Below, piece after piece: positions 46,562 to 55,486 of a DNA stretch of 64,000 nt (its first letter is position 1; each line of letters starts with the position of its first letter). The notes under the pieces were generated by a model. The model did not search any database. It saw nothing but the letters and a program-made list of their open reading frames with translations, and had not been told where the DNA came from. Made by a program: the position numbers and the translations under genes. The stretch covers positions 1,302,001 through 1,366,000 of the forward strand of contig NZ_CP108427.1 in the NCBI RefSeq assembly GCF_035982055.1, written 5' to 3'. This DNA is from Streptomyces sp. NBC_01288. Its GTDB lineage: Bacteria > Actinomycetota > Actinomycetes > Streptomycetales > Streptomycetaceae.

Positions 46562-47832
46562 TTCACCTCCGATCTACGGGCCCAGCGCGGGACGTGCCGT
46601 CGAGGGGCTTCGGGCAGCGCGAGCACAGCGGCCTGGGCAGGGGCCGCCAACAGCGAGGCGGCCAGGGCCAGATGGAGCAGATACGGCGAGGCGTCACCGA
46701 GACCGGCCTCGGTGTACGAGGCGATCGCGCAGTAGCTGATCAGGAAGATCGCGCAGGCCCGTTGCAGGGAGGGCGGCCGGAGCAGGGCGACGCCGCCCAG
46801 CACGACGATGATCAACGCGACGAGGGTGACACCGATCAGGCCCTGTTCGTTGTAGACGGCCAGCCAGCTGTTGTCGATCGGCAGCCCGCCGAAGGACTTG
46901 TCGCCCAGGCCCACGCCGAACGCCTGCTGCGCGGCGGACCGGGGCTCGGCCAGCAGGGCGTTCCAGACCTTGGCCCGACCGGTGAGACTGGAGAAGTTCT
47001 CCTGGCTCTGTCCGCGCAGGAACCAGGTCTGCAGCGCGGAGGCGAAGCCGACCGCGGCCACCACGGAGATCAGCACGGCCCAGGTGAAGAAGCGGCGGGC
47101 CGCGGCGCTGGTCAGGATGAGCGAGCCGATCGCCAGCGCCAGCCCGAGGAGCAGGCCGAGCGTGGCCGTCCGGGTGTGGGTCAGCGCGAGCAGCACCAGC
47201 GACGGCACGATGACCAGCACGGCGCTGGTCCGGTCGGTCCGCTTGCCGATGACGAGCAGCGCGGTGAGCCCGATGATCACCGCCGCGTACTGCCCGATCT
47301 GCGGCGGGGTGAGCGGCCACAGCGCGCCGACGAGGCGTCCGCCGTAGAGGCCGGGCAGGGCCTTGCCCGGGGAGACGAGCAGGCCGAGGGCCACCGAGCC
47401 GAGGACCGCGAAGTAGGCCCGGATGTGGTAGCGGACGAACGTGAGGCTGCCGTCCCACCAGCGGCTGAGCAGCCACAGGGTGCCGACGAAGAGGGTCAGC
47501 CGGAAGCAGCGGAACAGCGCGCCCATCCCGGACTCCAGGCTCGCGCTGGAGATCACGCTGGACACCAGCAGCAGGGAGAGCAGCAGTACATAGGCGCTGG
47601 CCCTGATGCGCACCCGCTGGTTGATCAAGAGGGCCAGCGCGAACGCGGCGACCAGCGAGCCCATGGTGACCATCTGGATGAGGGAGCGGGGCAGCGGGAC
47701 GATGGTCTTCGCCCCGGCGGAGCCCAGGGTGTTGAGGACCAGCAGTCCCCACACGATGCCGACGGTCTTCGGTGTGCCGACGGGGCGTAGCGTCCCCGCC
47801 GTATCCGGTCCGCGCGTCAGGTTCTGAGCCAT
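46558..47832 (-). CDS. O-antigen ligase/polymerase-like membrane protein (Wzy-type)
   Basis: A 424-residue polytopic protein with about 11-12 helices and a large extracellular loop near residues 270-310 (LRGQSQENFSSLTGRAKVW), as in Wzy/WaaL proteins. Within a Wzx/Wzy-type operon it should polymerise the repeat units. ATG 47832 has GGTGG five bases upstream. GTG 47841, overlapping the beta-helix gene stop, is an alternative. Confidence 0.83.
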   Translation of the reverse strand: MAQNLTRGPDTAGTLRPVGTPKTVGIVWGLLVLNTLGSAGAKTIVPLPRSLIQMVTMGSLVAAFALALLINQRVRIRASAYVLLLSLLLVSSVISSASLESGMGALFRCFRLTLFVGTLWLLSRWWDGSLTFVRYHIRAYFAVLGSVALGLLVSPGKALPGLYGGRLVGALWPLTPPQIGQYAAVIIGLTALLVIGKRTDRTSAVLVIVPSLVLLALTHTRTATLGLLLGLALAIGSLILTSAAARRFFTWAVLISVVAAVGFASALQTWFLRGQSQENFSSLTGRAKVWNALLAEPRSAAQQAFGVGLGDKSFGGLPIDNSWLAVYNEQGLIGVTLVALIIVVLGGVALLRPPSLQRACAIFLISYCAIASYTEAGLGDASPYLLHLALAASLLAAPAQAAVLALPEAPRRHVPRWARRSEVK

Positions 47833-47833
47833 C

Positions 47834-49375
47834 TCAACCACCGGCCTGAAGGTCGAGGGTGCTGCCCTTGTCCTGCGAGTACGGCGTCGCCTGCCACTGC
47901 CCGAAGTCGAGCACCTTGCTCTGGTCCTCGGCGTCGAACTTCCACGGTCCGACGTAGACGTTGTCGTGCCAGCGGTTGTGCTGCTTCTCGGTGATGGCGT
48001 CGGCCACCTGCTCGCCCTTGTACGGCGACCAGTCCGGGTAGGTGCCGTAGTTGGACAGCACGGCCATGCGGTCGCACATCTCCGTGCACTTGACGACGGA
48101 CTCGTCGAGCACGAAGCGGTTGTCGTGGATGTCCACCCGCTGGGTCTTCCACCGGCAGTCGGAGTAGAGGGGTGCCTTGGTGATCGCCGGTCGCACGCAA
48201 GTGCTCGTCTTCTTCACCAGCAGGGTGCAGTCACCGGACGAGGTGTTGGCCGGGCTGTTGCAGAACCGGTCGGCGTTCTCCCACAGGGTGATCCCGTTCC
48301 AGTTGTTCTCCAGCACGTTCCGGTAGATCTCGATCTTGTCGGTGCGGGCCTTGACCCGTGGTTCGCCGCCGGACTCGGACAGGTAGACGGTCGCGTACGG
48401 GAAGTTGTCGCCGCCGTCGGCCGCCTTGCGGCCCTCGACCCAGTTGTTCCGCCGGATCGTGTTGTCCCGGACGACCGCGTTGTAGCTGGTCTCGTAGATC
48501 AGCGCGGCACCGTCGTTGGCCTCGATCACGTTGTTCTCGATGCGGAAGTCGTTGTTGTTGGTGTCCGCCCACAGCCCGGCGCCGCGGTTGTCGTGCACCC
48601 AATTGCCGCTGATCTCGGCGCCGTCGACCTCCCAGAACTTGATGCCTCCGGTGCAGCCGCAGCCCTCCTTGCGCCGCTCCCAGTCACCGGTGTTGTTGCC
48701 CGTGATCTCGTTGCCCTCGACCACCAGGCCGGTGATACGGCCGTTGCCCTTGTACGCGTTCATGCCGTACTGGCCGTTGTCGCGCAGGCAGTCGGCGCGG
48801 ACCTGCTGGCGGGCACCGGCCATCAGTCCGGCGCCGGAGTTGTCCTTGACCGTCGAGTGTTCGATGACCCACCCGTCGGCCGAGTCGTGGTTGACGACGC
48901 CCTCGTCCTGCGGCGCGACGAATCCCCGCACGGTCAGATAGCGGATGGTGACGTCGGCGGCGTTGCCGGTGAAGGCGTACTGGTTGACCTTCCGGCCGTC
49001 GAGCACCGCGCCCGGCGCGCCGATGTAGTGGTCCCCCTTCTTGGGGATGACCTGGGCGTAGCGGTCCCGCTCCAGCTTGTGCGTGCCCGGCTTGAGCCAG
49101 AACGTGGTGTTCGGGGGGCTTTTCTTGGTCTTCGCCGCCAGGTCGCCGACCACCTTGGGGTCTACGGTGACCGCGCCCGCCGGCGCCTTCGCCGGTCCGG
49201 CGGCGGGGTTGGCGCACACCCGGGCCACGGACCGGGCGGCGGACGTGGACGTGGACGGCGCGGCGGTCGGCTTCGCGGCCGGGGCGCTCGACGTGCTGTC
49301 GCAGCCGGTGACCGTCAGCAGGGCCAGCGCCAGCGGTGCCGCCGCCGACGCCCAGTGCAGCCTCTTGATCCTCAC
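47834..49375 (-). CDS. Parallel beta-helix lipoprotein
   Basis: A 513-residue surface lipoprotein. The signal peptide ends in LTVTGC, followed by a Ser/Thr/Ala/Pro-rich tether (residues ~25-45). The body has repeated right-handed beta-helix turns such as IRYLTVRGF, IEHSTVKDNSGAGL, VEGNEITGNNTGDW, ISGNWVHDNRGAGLW, IENNVIEANDGAALI and YRNVLENNWNGI. Such folds bind or modify polysaccharides, as in AlgG epimerase and NosD-like proteins. In this operon it may epimerise or bind the polymer at the cell surface. Overlaps the lyase-like gene by 4 bp. Confidence 0.87.
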   Translation of the reverse strand: MRIKRLHWASAAAPLALALLTVTGCDSTSSAPAAKPTAAPSTSTSAARSVARVCANPAAGPAKAPAGAVTVDPKVVGDLAAKTKKSPPNTTFWLKPGTHKLERDRYAQVIPKKGDHYIGAPGAVLDGRKVNQYAFTGNAADVTIRYLTVRGFVAPQDEGVVNHDSADGWVIEHSTVKDNSGAGLMAGARQQVRADCLRDNGQYGMNAYKGNGRITGLVVEGNEITGNNTGDWERRKEGCGCTGGIKFWEVDGAEISGNWVHDNRGAGLWADTNNNDFRIENNVIEANDGAALIYETSYNAVVRDNTIRRNNWVEGRKAADGGDNFPYATVYLSESGGEPRVKARTDKIEIYRNVLENNWNGITLWENADRFCNSPANTSSGDCTLLVKKTSTCVRPAITKAPLYSDCRWKTQRVDIHDNRFVLDESVVKCTEMCDRMAVLSNYGTYPDWSPYKGEQVADAITEKQHNRWHDNVYVGPWKFDAEDQSKVLDFGQWQATPYSQDKGSTLDLQAGG

Positions 49376-51348
49376 GCGCCCCCCTGGCCGCGGAACCCGA
49401 GCACGGTGGTGAACTCGTCCGTGCCGTCGGCGAATCCGGTGCCGATCAGCGTGGTGGTGGGTTCCTTGCGCCCGAATCCGGCGGAGTACCAGCCCAGCGG
49501 CGGGTCCGTCTCGCCGCGATGCGCCTGCCAGGACAGCCGCGCGGGCAGGTCGAGCACCGCGGAGCGCTCCGCACCGTCCCGGGTCCAGGTGAGCACGGCC
49601 CGGTGTCCGGCCAGGTCCGCGGCGATCGCCGGGCCGAGGTGGAACGCCAACCGCACGTCCCGGCGCGGGCTTTGTCGGCCGCGGACCTCGTCGACGATCC
49701 TCAACTCCTGGCTCTCGGCCGTCAGTTCCACCCGGCGGCGGTGCACCGAGCCCTGGTACCCGTCGTGCTCGGCGGCCCAACGCGCCACCCCTGCACCGGA
49801 GTTGTCCACGTCGAGGACGCGGGTGCGGGCGTGCCGGGTCCACAGGAACGGGCCGCCGGACACGGACTGGTCACCGCCGTCCAACTGGAGGGTGTTGTGG
49901 CCGAGGGTCGAGCGGAAGTACTGCCGCCACGCGGGCTGCCCGTGGTAGCAGTACGTCCCCGGGTCGGCGAGCACGTCCACCCCGTCGTGCCGGACCTCCA
50001 CGGACAGCGCGTCGGCGTGGGCGTGCGCGGCGATGGACAGGAAGCCGTGCGGACCGCCGTCGCAGCGGCACCAGATCTCCTCGGGACCGCGCAGGACGGT
50101 GAGCCCCGCGTCGGCGAAGTGGGCGGGCCTGGTCGCCGGCCGGGCGGTTCCGTCCTGCGCGTACGGCCGGACGAGCGCGGCCAGCAGCGGGGTGCGCACA
50201 TCGGTGCCGGTGACCGTCGGCCACCAGTCGAGCCGGCCGAACACGGCGTCTCCGGTGGCGAGCAGTGAGCCCCAGCGGTCGGTGCCCGTGCCGTCCAGGA
50301 CCAGACCGTGGCCGTCGTCCGCGTCCCCCTGGCGCGGCGGACGCAGCCGGTTGTCCACGACGGCCGCGAGCGCGTCGGTCATCCGCAGCAGTACCAGCCG
50401 GAGCGACTCGGGCACCGGCACGTCGGCGGCGTCCGCCTCGGCCACCGCGGCCAGGCCGAGTTCCAGCACGAGTCCGTGATATTCGGTGGCCAGTTCGCGG
50501 TTGAGGCCGGAGTCGAAGGTGTTGGCGCGCAGCTGCCGTTCCAGCGACCGCAGCGCATCGGACCGCCAACGCGCCGAGGAGGGGAACCAGTTGAACGCGC
50601 AGGCCGCGGCGAACTGTCCGGCGGTCTCGGCGATGACGTGGTTGTTCGCCGAGGATCCCCGGCTGGGGAAGGCGGCCAGCCAGCGCTGGTGGTGCCAGAT
50701 CTGGTTCAGCGCCACCGGGTTGTCCTCGAACAGCTCGGCCGCGCCCGGCCAGCCGTCGAGCAGCCGTCGGATCCACACCCAGGACAGCAGCCGGATGCCC
50801 AGCTCGATCCCGCTGATCCAGTGCACGCCGCGCAGCGGCGGGTTGGCCGTCCACCACGACCGCAGGTGCTCGGCCACCCGCTCGGCGTACCGCTCGTTGC
50901 CGGTGACCGCGTAGGCGGCGGCGAGCACGGTGAGGTACTGATGCCGGGACGGCTCCCAGATCTGCTTGATGTCCCCGGCCACGTCCTCGTCGCGGTACGG
51001 CACGTCGAAGGCGTAGCCCGACGGGGCCCGGCGACCGGTCTTCGGGTCGTAGGACCAGTCCGGGTCGGTGAGGTCGTCGCGTTCCACCCCGAAGAACTCG
51101 ACGTGCCCGGCCATCAGTTGGTCCGCCTCGGCGACGAGCCGCTTCACGGCGTCCGGCGGCACCTCGGCGACCGTGCCCGCGGGCAGGACGGCGGTGAAGC
51201 GGGCACCGGTGACGCTCGGGCAGTCCGGCCGCGCCGACCGCCAACGCCGCCTGCGCACGGCGTCGCCCGCTCGGCCCGCGACCTCTCGCGGTCCCATGCG
51301 GGACAGCCGCCGCAGGTACCAGCCCGGACTCCCCGAGTTCACAGTCAT
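49372..51348 (-). CDS. Heparinase II/III / alginate-lyase-like protein
   Basis: A 658-residue two-domain protein. The N-terminal (alpha/alpha) toroid contains GVHWISGIELGIRLLSWVWIRR and SSANNHVIAETAGQFAAA. The C-terminal beta-sandwich contains AHAHADALSVEVRHDGVDVLAD and YFRSTLGHNTLQLDGGDQS. Enzymes with this build cleave uronic-acid polymers, but homologues inside biosynthesis operons usually lack a signal peptide, as here, so the site and role (editing, length control or transfer) are open. Overlaps both neighbours by 4 bp. Confidence 0.87.
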   Translation of the reverse strand: MTVNSGSPGWYLRRLSRMGPREVAGRAGDAVRRRRWRSARPDCPSVTGARFTAVLPAGTVAEVPPDAVKRLVAEADQLMAGHVEFFGVERDDLTDPDWSYDPKTGRRAPSGYAFDVPYRDEDVAGDIKQIWEPSRHQYLTVLAAAYAVTGNERYAERVAEHLRSWWTANPPLRGVHWISGIELGIRLLSWVWIRRLLDGWPGAAELFEDNPVALNQIWHHQRWLAAFPSRGSSANNHVIAETAGQFAAACAFNWFPSSARWRSDALRSLERQLRANTFDSGLNRELATEYHGLVLELGLAAVAEADAADVPVPESLRLVLLRMTDALAAVVDNRLRPPRQGDADDGHGLVLDGTGTDRWGSLLATGDAVFGRLDWWPTVTGTDVRTPLLAALVRPYAQDGTARPATRPAHFADAGLTVLRGPEEIWCRCDGGPHGFLSIAAHAHADALSVEVRHDGVDVLADPGTYCYHGQPAWRQYFRSTLGHNTLQLDGGDQSVSGGPFLWTRHARTRVLDVDNSGAGVARWAAEHDGYQGSVHRRRVELTAESQELRIVDEVRGRQSPRRDVRLAFHLGPAIAADLAGHRAVLTWTRDGAERSAVLDLPARLSWQAHRGETDPPLGWYSAGFGRKEPTTTLIGTGFADGTDEFTTVLGFRGQGGA

Positions 51349-53534
51349 GGCGTCCTCGCCAGCGTCACCGGCGCACCGGCGGCCAGGCCGGTCTGTACGG
51401 CGAGGGTGGCCGCCGTGGTGGCGACCAGCGACTCCAGCGGCACGGGCATCGGTCCGCCGGTCCGAACTGCCTTGATGAACGCGGCCAGTTCGGCGTTCTG
51501 GCCCTTGTCCCGGGCCTTGGGCAGCCGCGAACTGACCCACTTCTTACCGCCGTGGACCGAGGCCTTGACGAAGTCGTCGAGCCGCAGCACCTTGCCGTCC
51601 GCGAGCAGGTCCAGGGTCTCCTTGGGGAAGCCGGGTGCGCCGGTGGTGACGTAGCTGATGGTGGCGGTGGAGCCGTCCGGGTAGCGCAGGACGACCTGGA
51701 GGTCCTCGTTGCCGGGCGCGGCCGTCGCGTACACGGAGACCGGGTCGGCGTCGAGGAGCCAGCTCGCCGTGTCGATGAAGTGGCCGCCCTCGCCGGCGAA
51801 CCGCGAGCCCTCGGCGCCCTGTTGGAGGTACCAGCTGCCGTGCTGGAGCTTGCCCGCGTTGACCAGGTAGCGCAGGCTCGCCGGACCGGTCCGGGTGCCG
51901 AAGCGGTTCTTGGCCTCCTGGAGCAGCGGTGCGAACCGGCGGTTGAAGCCGACCTGGAGCCGGTCGTTGCCGGACTCCTCCACCGCCGCGAGCACTCCGG
52001 CCAGCTCGTCCTCGGTGAGGGCCAGGGGCTTCTCCACGAACACGGTCTTGCCGGCCAGGAGTGCCTGCCGGGTCAGTTCGGCGTGCGAGCTGTGCCGGGT
52101 GACCACGAACACCGCGTCGACGGACTTGTCGCCGAGCACGGCGTCGAGGTCGGTGGTCGCCTGGGCGAAGCCGAACTTGCGCTGCGCGTTGGCCGCGGAC
52201 AGCGCGGTGGTGGTGACGACGGTCGACAGCTCGACGCCCTCGCGCTGTGCCAGGTGCGGCAGCAGCATCGACGTCGCGTAGTTTCCCGCGCCGACGAAAG
52301 CGAGCCGCACCGGCGTCTTGGCGGACCGGGCCGGGGCGACGGTCGTGGCGGTGCGTCGCACCTCGGGCACGGACACCTCCGGGGCCGCCGACTCCCCTTG
52401 TTCCGCCGCCTGTTCGGGATACCGGAACAGCACGGCCACGGCCTTCAGTTCGCCGTCCTTCAGGCTCTGGTAGGTCTCCACGGCGTCGTCGAAGTCGGCG
52501 ATGTGGGAGACCAGGGGCTCCACGTCGACCCTGCCGCGGGCGAGGAGATCGAGGAAGCACGCCAGGTTGCGGCGCTCGGTCCAGCGCACGTAGCCGATCG
52601 GGTAGTCGCGTCCCTCCAGCTCGTACGACGGGTCGTAGCGCCCGGGGCCGTAGGAGCGCGAGAAGCGGACGTCGAGTTCCTTCTCGTAGTACGCGTTCCA
52701 CGGCAGGTCGAGGCGGCACTTGCCGATGTCGACGACCCGGCCGCGGTCCCGCGCGAGCCGGGCGGCCAGCTCGACAGGCTGGTTGCTGCCGCCGCCCGCG
52801 GCCAGGAACACCTGGTCCACGCCGTGGCCGTCGGTGAGTTCGGCGACGGCCGCTTCCACGGCCGGCGACGCTGGGTCGCCGCAGGCCGCGGCGCCCAGGC
52901 GCTCGGCGAGTTCGCAGCGCGTCGGGTCGGGGTCGGCGCCGACCACGCGGACTCCGGCGGCGGTGAGGAGTTGCACCACGAGTTGCCCGATGAGGCCGAG
53001 GCCGATGACCAACGCCACCTCGCCGAGCTGCGGCTCGCCCTGGCGGACGCCCTGCATGGCGATCGAGCCGACGGTGCCGAAGGCCGCGTGCCGTGGCGCG
53101 AGACCGTCGGGGACGGGGGCGTAGAGGTTCTTCGGCACCCAATTCAGCTCGGCGTGCAGCGCGTGCTCGTTGCCGGCGCAGGCCACGAGGTCGCCGACCT
53201 TCACGTCGTCGATCCCGGCGCCGACCTGCTCGACCACCCCGCACAGCGAGTAGCCCAGCGGCGTGTAGGAGTCCAGCTTGCCCATCACCTTGCGGTAGGT
53301 GGCGGGCACCCCGTTGGTGGCCACGCTCTGCATGACCTTGGCCACCTGGTCCGGCCGGGAGCGGGCCTTGCCCAGCATCGACATGCCGGCCTCGGAGACC
53401 TTCATGAGCTCGGTGCCGGTGGATATCAGCGAGTAGGCGCTGCGCACCAGCACACCGCCCGGCTTGCACCCCGGTACCGGAACGTCGAGCACCGCCAGCT
53501 CGCCGCTCTTGTAGTTCTGTACAACCTGCTTCAC
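51345..53534 (-). CDS. Two-domain oxidoreductase: zinc-type dehydrogenase fused to Gfo/Idh/MocA
   Basis: A 729-residue fusion. Residues 1-360 are a medium-chain dehydrogenase (GTELMKVSEAGMSMLGKA, VIGLGLIGQLVVQLL). Residues ~400-700 are a Gfo/Idh/MocA oxidoreductase (VRLAFVGAGNYATSMLLPHLA, VFVEKPLALTEDELAGVL). The classical zinc cysteines are not apparent in the first half. The fusion recurs next to heparinase-like and amidotransferase genes in bacterial polysaccharide clusters. Probably oxidises or reduces a nucleotide sugar or polymer unit. GTG start at 53534. Confidence 0.88.
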   Translation of the reverse strand: MKQVVQNYKSGELAVLDVPVPGCKPGGVLVRSAYSLISTGTELMKVSEAGMSMLGKARSRPDQVAKVMQSVATNGVPATYRKVMGKLDSYTPLGYSLCGVVEQVGAGIDDVKVGDLVACAGNEHALHAELNWVPKNLYAPVPDGLAPRHAAFGTVGSIAMQGVRQGEPQLGEVALVIGLGLIGQLVVQLLTAAGVRVVGADPDPTRCELAERLGAAACGDPASPAVEAAVAELTDGHGVDQVFLAAGGGSNQPVELAARLARDRGRVVDIGKCRLDLPWNAYYEKELDVRFSRSYGPGRYDPSYELEGRDYPIGYVRWTERRNLACFLDLLARGRVDVEPLVSHIADFDDAVETYQSLKDGELKAVAVLFRYPEQAAEQGESAAPEVSVPEVRRTATTVAPARSAKTPVRLAFVGAGNYATSMLLPHLAQREGVELSTVVTTTALSAANAQRKFGFAQATTDLDAVLGDKSVDAVFVVTRHSSHAELTRQALLAGKTVFVEKPLALTEDELAGVLAAVEESGNDRLQVGFNRRFAPLLQEAKNRFGTRTGPASLRYLVNAGKLQHGSWYLQQGAEGSRFAGEGGHFIDTASWLLDADPVSVYATAAPGNEDLQVVLRYPDGSTATISYVTTGAPGFPKETLDLLADGKVLRLDDFVKASVHGGKKWVSSRLPKARDKGQNAELAAFIKAVRTGGPMPVPLESLVATTAATLAVQTGLAAGAPVTLARTP

Positions 53535-53549
53535 CAGAACTCCTGTTTT

Positions 53550-55484
53550 CTAAGCCGTCGTCCGAGCGCTCTGGGCGGAGCCAGAGGTCGCGTCGCGATA
53601 CCAGTACTCAAGGGTCAGTACGTGCCACAGATGCTTGGAGTAGTCCGCCTGTCCGGCGGCGTCCTCGGCGACCATCCGGGCCAGCGCGTCGCGGCGCAGG
53701 AACCCGGAGTTGACGAGCACGCCGTCGTTGACCACCTCGCGCACCAGCGGTGCCAGGTCCCGGCTCATCCAGGCCCGCAGCGGGGCGCTGAACAGGCCCT
53801 TGGGCCGGTACACGATCTCCCGGGGCAGGGTCGAGGTGGCCGCCTCCTTGAGGACGGCCTTGCCCTGCCGGCCGACGATCTTGCGGCTGCCGGGTATGGC
53901 GAACGCCGCCTTGACGACCTCGATGTCGACGTACGGCACCCGCACCTCGGTCGACGCGGCCATGCTGGAGCGGTCCGTGTAGGCGAGGTTCAGGCCCGGC
54001 AGGAACATGCGGGCGTCGGTGAGGCACATGCGGTTGACGAAGTCGTCGAGGTCGTTGTCCTGGTAGACGTCCGTGTGTTCGGTGACCACGTCGTCGACCG
54101 TCCCGGCCAGATCCGGGTTGAGCAGGGCGAGCAGTTCGTCCTGGTCGTACATGGTGTAGCTGCGCCGGAACGCGGTCTCCTCCGGCAGATCGGCGAAGGA
54201 GAGGAACCGCTTCGCGAAGCGCACCGACCGGTAGCCGCGCCGGGCCGAGGCGACCGGCAGCCGGTCCACGACCCCGGACACCCCGCGCCGCAGGGGCCGG
54301 GGGACGCGCTGGTAGCGCAGCGCGAGCAGGTTGGCGAAGTGCTTGCGGTACCCCGCGAACAGCTCGTCCGCGCCCATCCCCGAGAGCATCACCTTGACCC
54401 CGGCCTCCCGGGCGGCCATGCAGATCAGGTACGTGTTGATCGCGGCGGGGTCGCCGATCGGCTCGTCCAGGCTGTACGTCATCTGCGGCAGCAGGTCGAG
54501 CACGTTCGGGGCGATCTCGATCTCGTGCAGGTCGACACCGAACTGCTCGGCGACCTGCCGGGCGTAGCGCAGATCGTCGGGCATCGCCTCGAACTTGGCG
54601 TCCTCGGCGCGGAATCCGATGGTGTACGCGGAGATCCCGGGCTGGTGGCGGGCCGCCAGCGCGGTCAGATAGCTGGAGTCGAGGCCGCCGGAGAGGAAGG
54701 TCGCCACGGGTACGTCGGAGAGCAGGTGGCGCCTGGTCGATTCCTCGACGATGGCGGCGAGGTCCGGCCGCTCACCGGCCAGTGCCCGGTCCCGGCCCTC
54801 AGCGGCGACGTCCTTCAGGTTCCAGAAGCTGCCGCGCTCCACCCGCCCGTCGGGCCGGCAGCGCAGCCAGCTCCCCGGCGGCAGCTTCTCCGCCTCGCGG
54901 AACGCGCAGCGCGAGTCCGGCACCCAGTAGTAGAGGAGGGAGGCCACCAGCGCCGCCTGGTCCACCTCCAGCGACTTGCCGGTCGCGGCGGCCAGCGCCT
55001 TCAGCTCGGAGGCGAACATCAGGCCCTGGCCGCGCCGGAGCAGGAACAGCGGCTTGATGCCCAACTGGTCGCGGACGAGCACCAGTTCACCGGTCCGCTC
55101 GTCGAAGACGCCGAACGCGAACATGCCGCGCAGCCGGGGCAGGCAGTCCGTGCCCCAGCGCCGCCATGCCTCCAGGAGCACCTCGGTGTCGGAGGTGCCG
55201 CGGAAGCGCACCCCGGTGGCCTCCAACTCGGCGCGGAGTTCGGGCGCGTTGTACAGCTCGCCGTTGTACGTCAGGGCAAGGCCGTCCGAGACCATCGGCT
55301 GGGCGCCGGTCTCGGACAGGTCGATGATGGACAACCTGCGGTGCCCGAGCTGCACTTCGCCGTCACCCAGGGGGTGGCCGTAGCGGCCCGAGCCGTCCGG
55401 GCCGCGGTGGGCGAGGGTGTCGGTGAGCCGGTCGGTGACGGCCTTTCCGTCCGGCCATCGGTATGTGCCCGCGATGCCACACAC
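53550..55484 (-). CDS. Asparagine-synthase-type glutamine amidotransferase
   Basis: A 644-residue protein. The N-terminal class II glutaminase has Cys2 directly after the initiator (VCGIAG), with RRLSIIDLS and YNGELYNAPELR. The synthetase domain has the ATP motif FLSGGLDSSYLTAL and GADELFAGYRKHF. GTG 55484 is fixed by Cys2 and an AGGAGG upstream. In surface-polysaccharide operons such proteins amidate the carboxyl group of uronic acids. With an AlgD-like dehydrogenase in the same operon, a uronamide is a reasonable prediction. True asparagine synthesis remains possible. Confidence 0.9.
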   Translation of the reverse strand: MCGIAGTYRWPDGKAVTDRLTDTLAHRGPDGSGRYGHPLGDGEVQLGHRRLSIIDLSETGAQPMVSDGLALTYNGELYNAPELRAELEATGVRFRGTSDTEVLLEAWRRWGTDCLPRLRGMFAFGVFDERTGELVLVRDQLGIKPLFLLRRGQGLMFASELKALAAATGKSLEVDQAALVASLLYYWVPDSRCAFREAEKLPPGSWLRCRPDGRVERGSFWNLKDVAAEGRDRALAGERPDLAAIVEESTRRHLLSDVPVATFLSGGLDSSYLTALAARHQPGISAYTIGFRAEDAKFEAMPDDLRYARQVAEQFGVDLHEIEIAPNVLDLLPQMTYSLDEPIGDPAAINTYLICMAAREAGVKVMLSGMGADELFAGYRKHFANLLALRYQRVPRPLRRGVSGVVDRLPVASARRGYRSVRFAKRFLSFADLPEETAFRRSYTMYDQDELLALLNPDLAGTVDDVVTEHTDVYQDNDLDDFVNRMCLTDARMFLPGLNLAYTDRSSMAASTEVRVPYVDIEVVKAAFAIPGSRKIVGRQGKAVLKEAATSTLPREIVYRPKGLFSAPLRAWMSRDLAPLVREVVNDGVLVNSGFLRRDALARMVAEDAAGQADYSKHLWHVLTLEYWYRDATSGSAQSARTTA

Positions 55485-55486
55485 GT

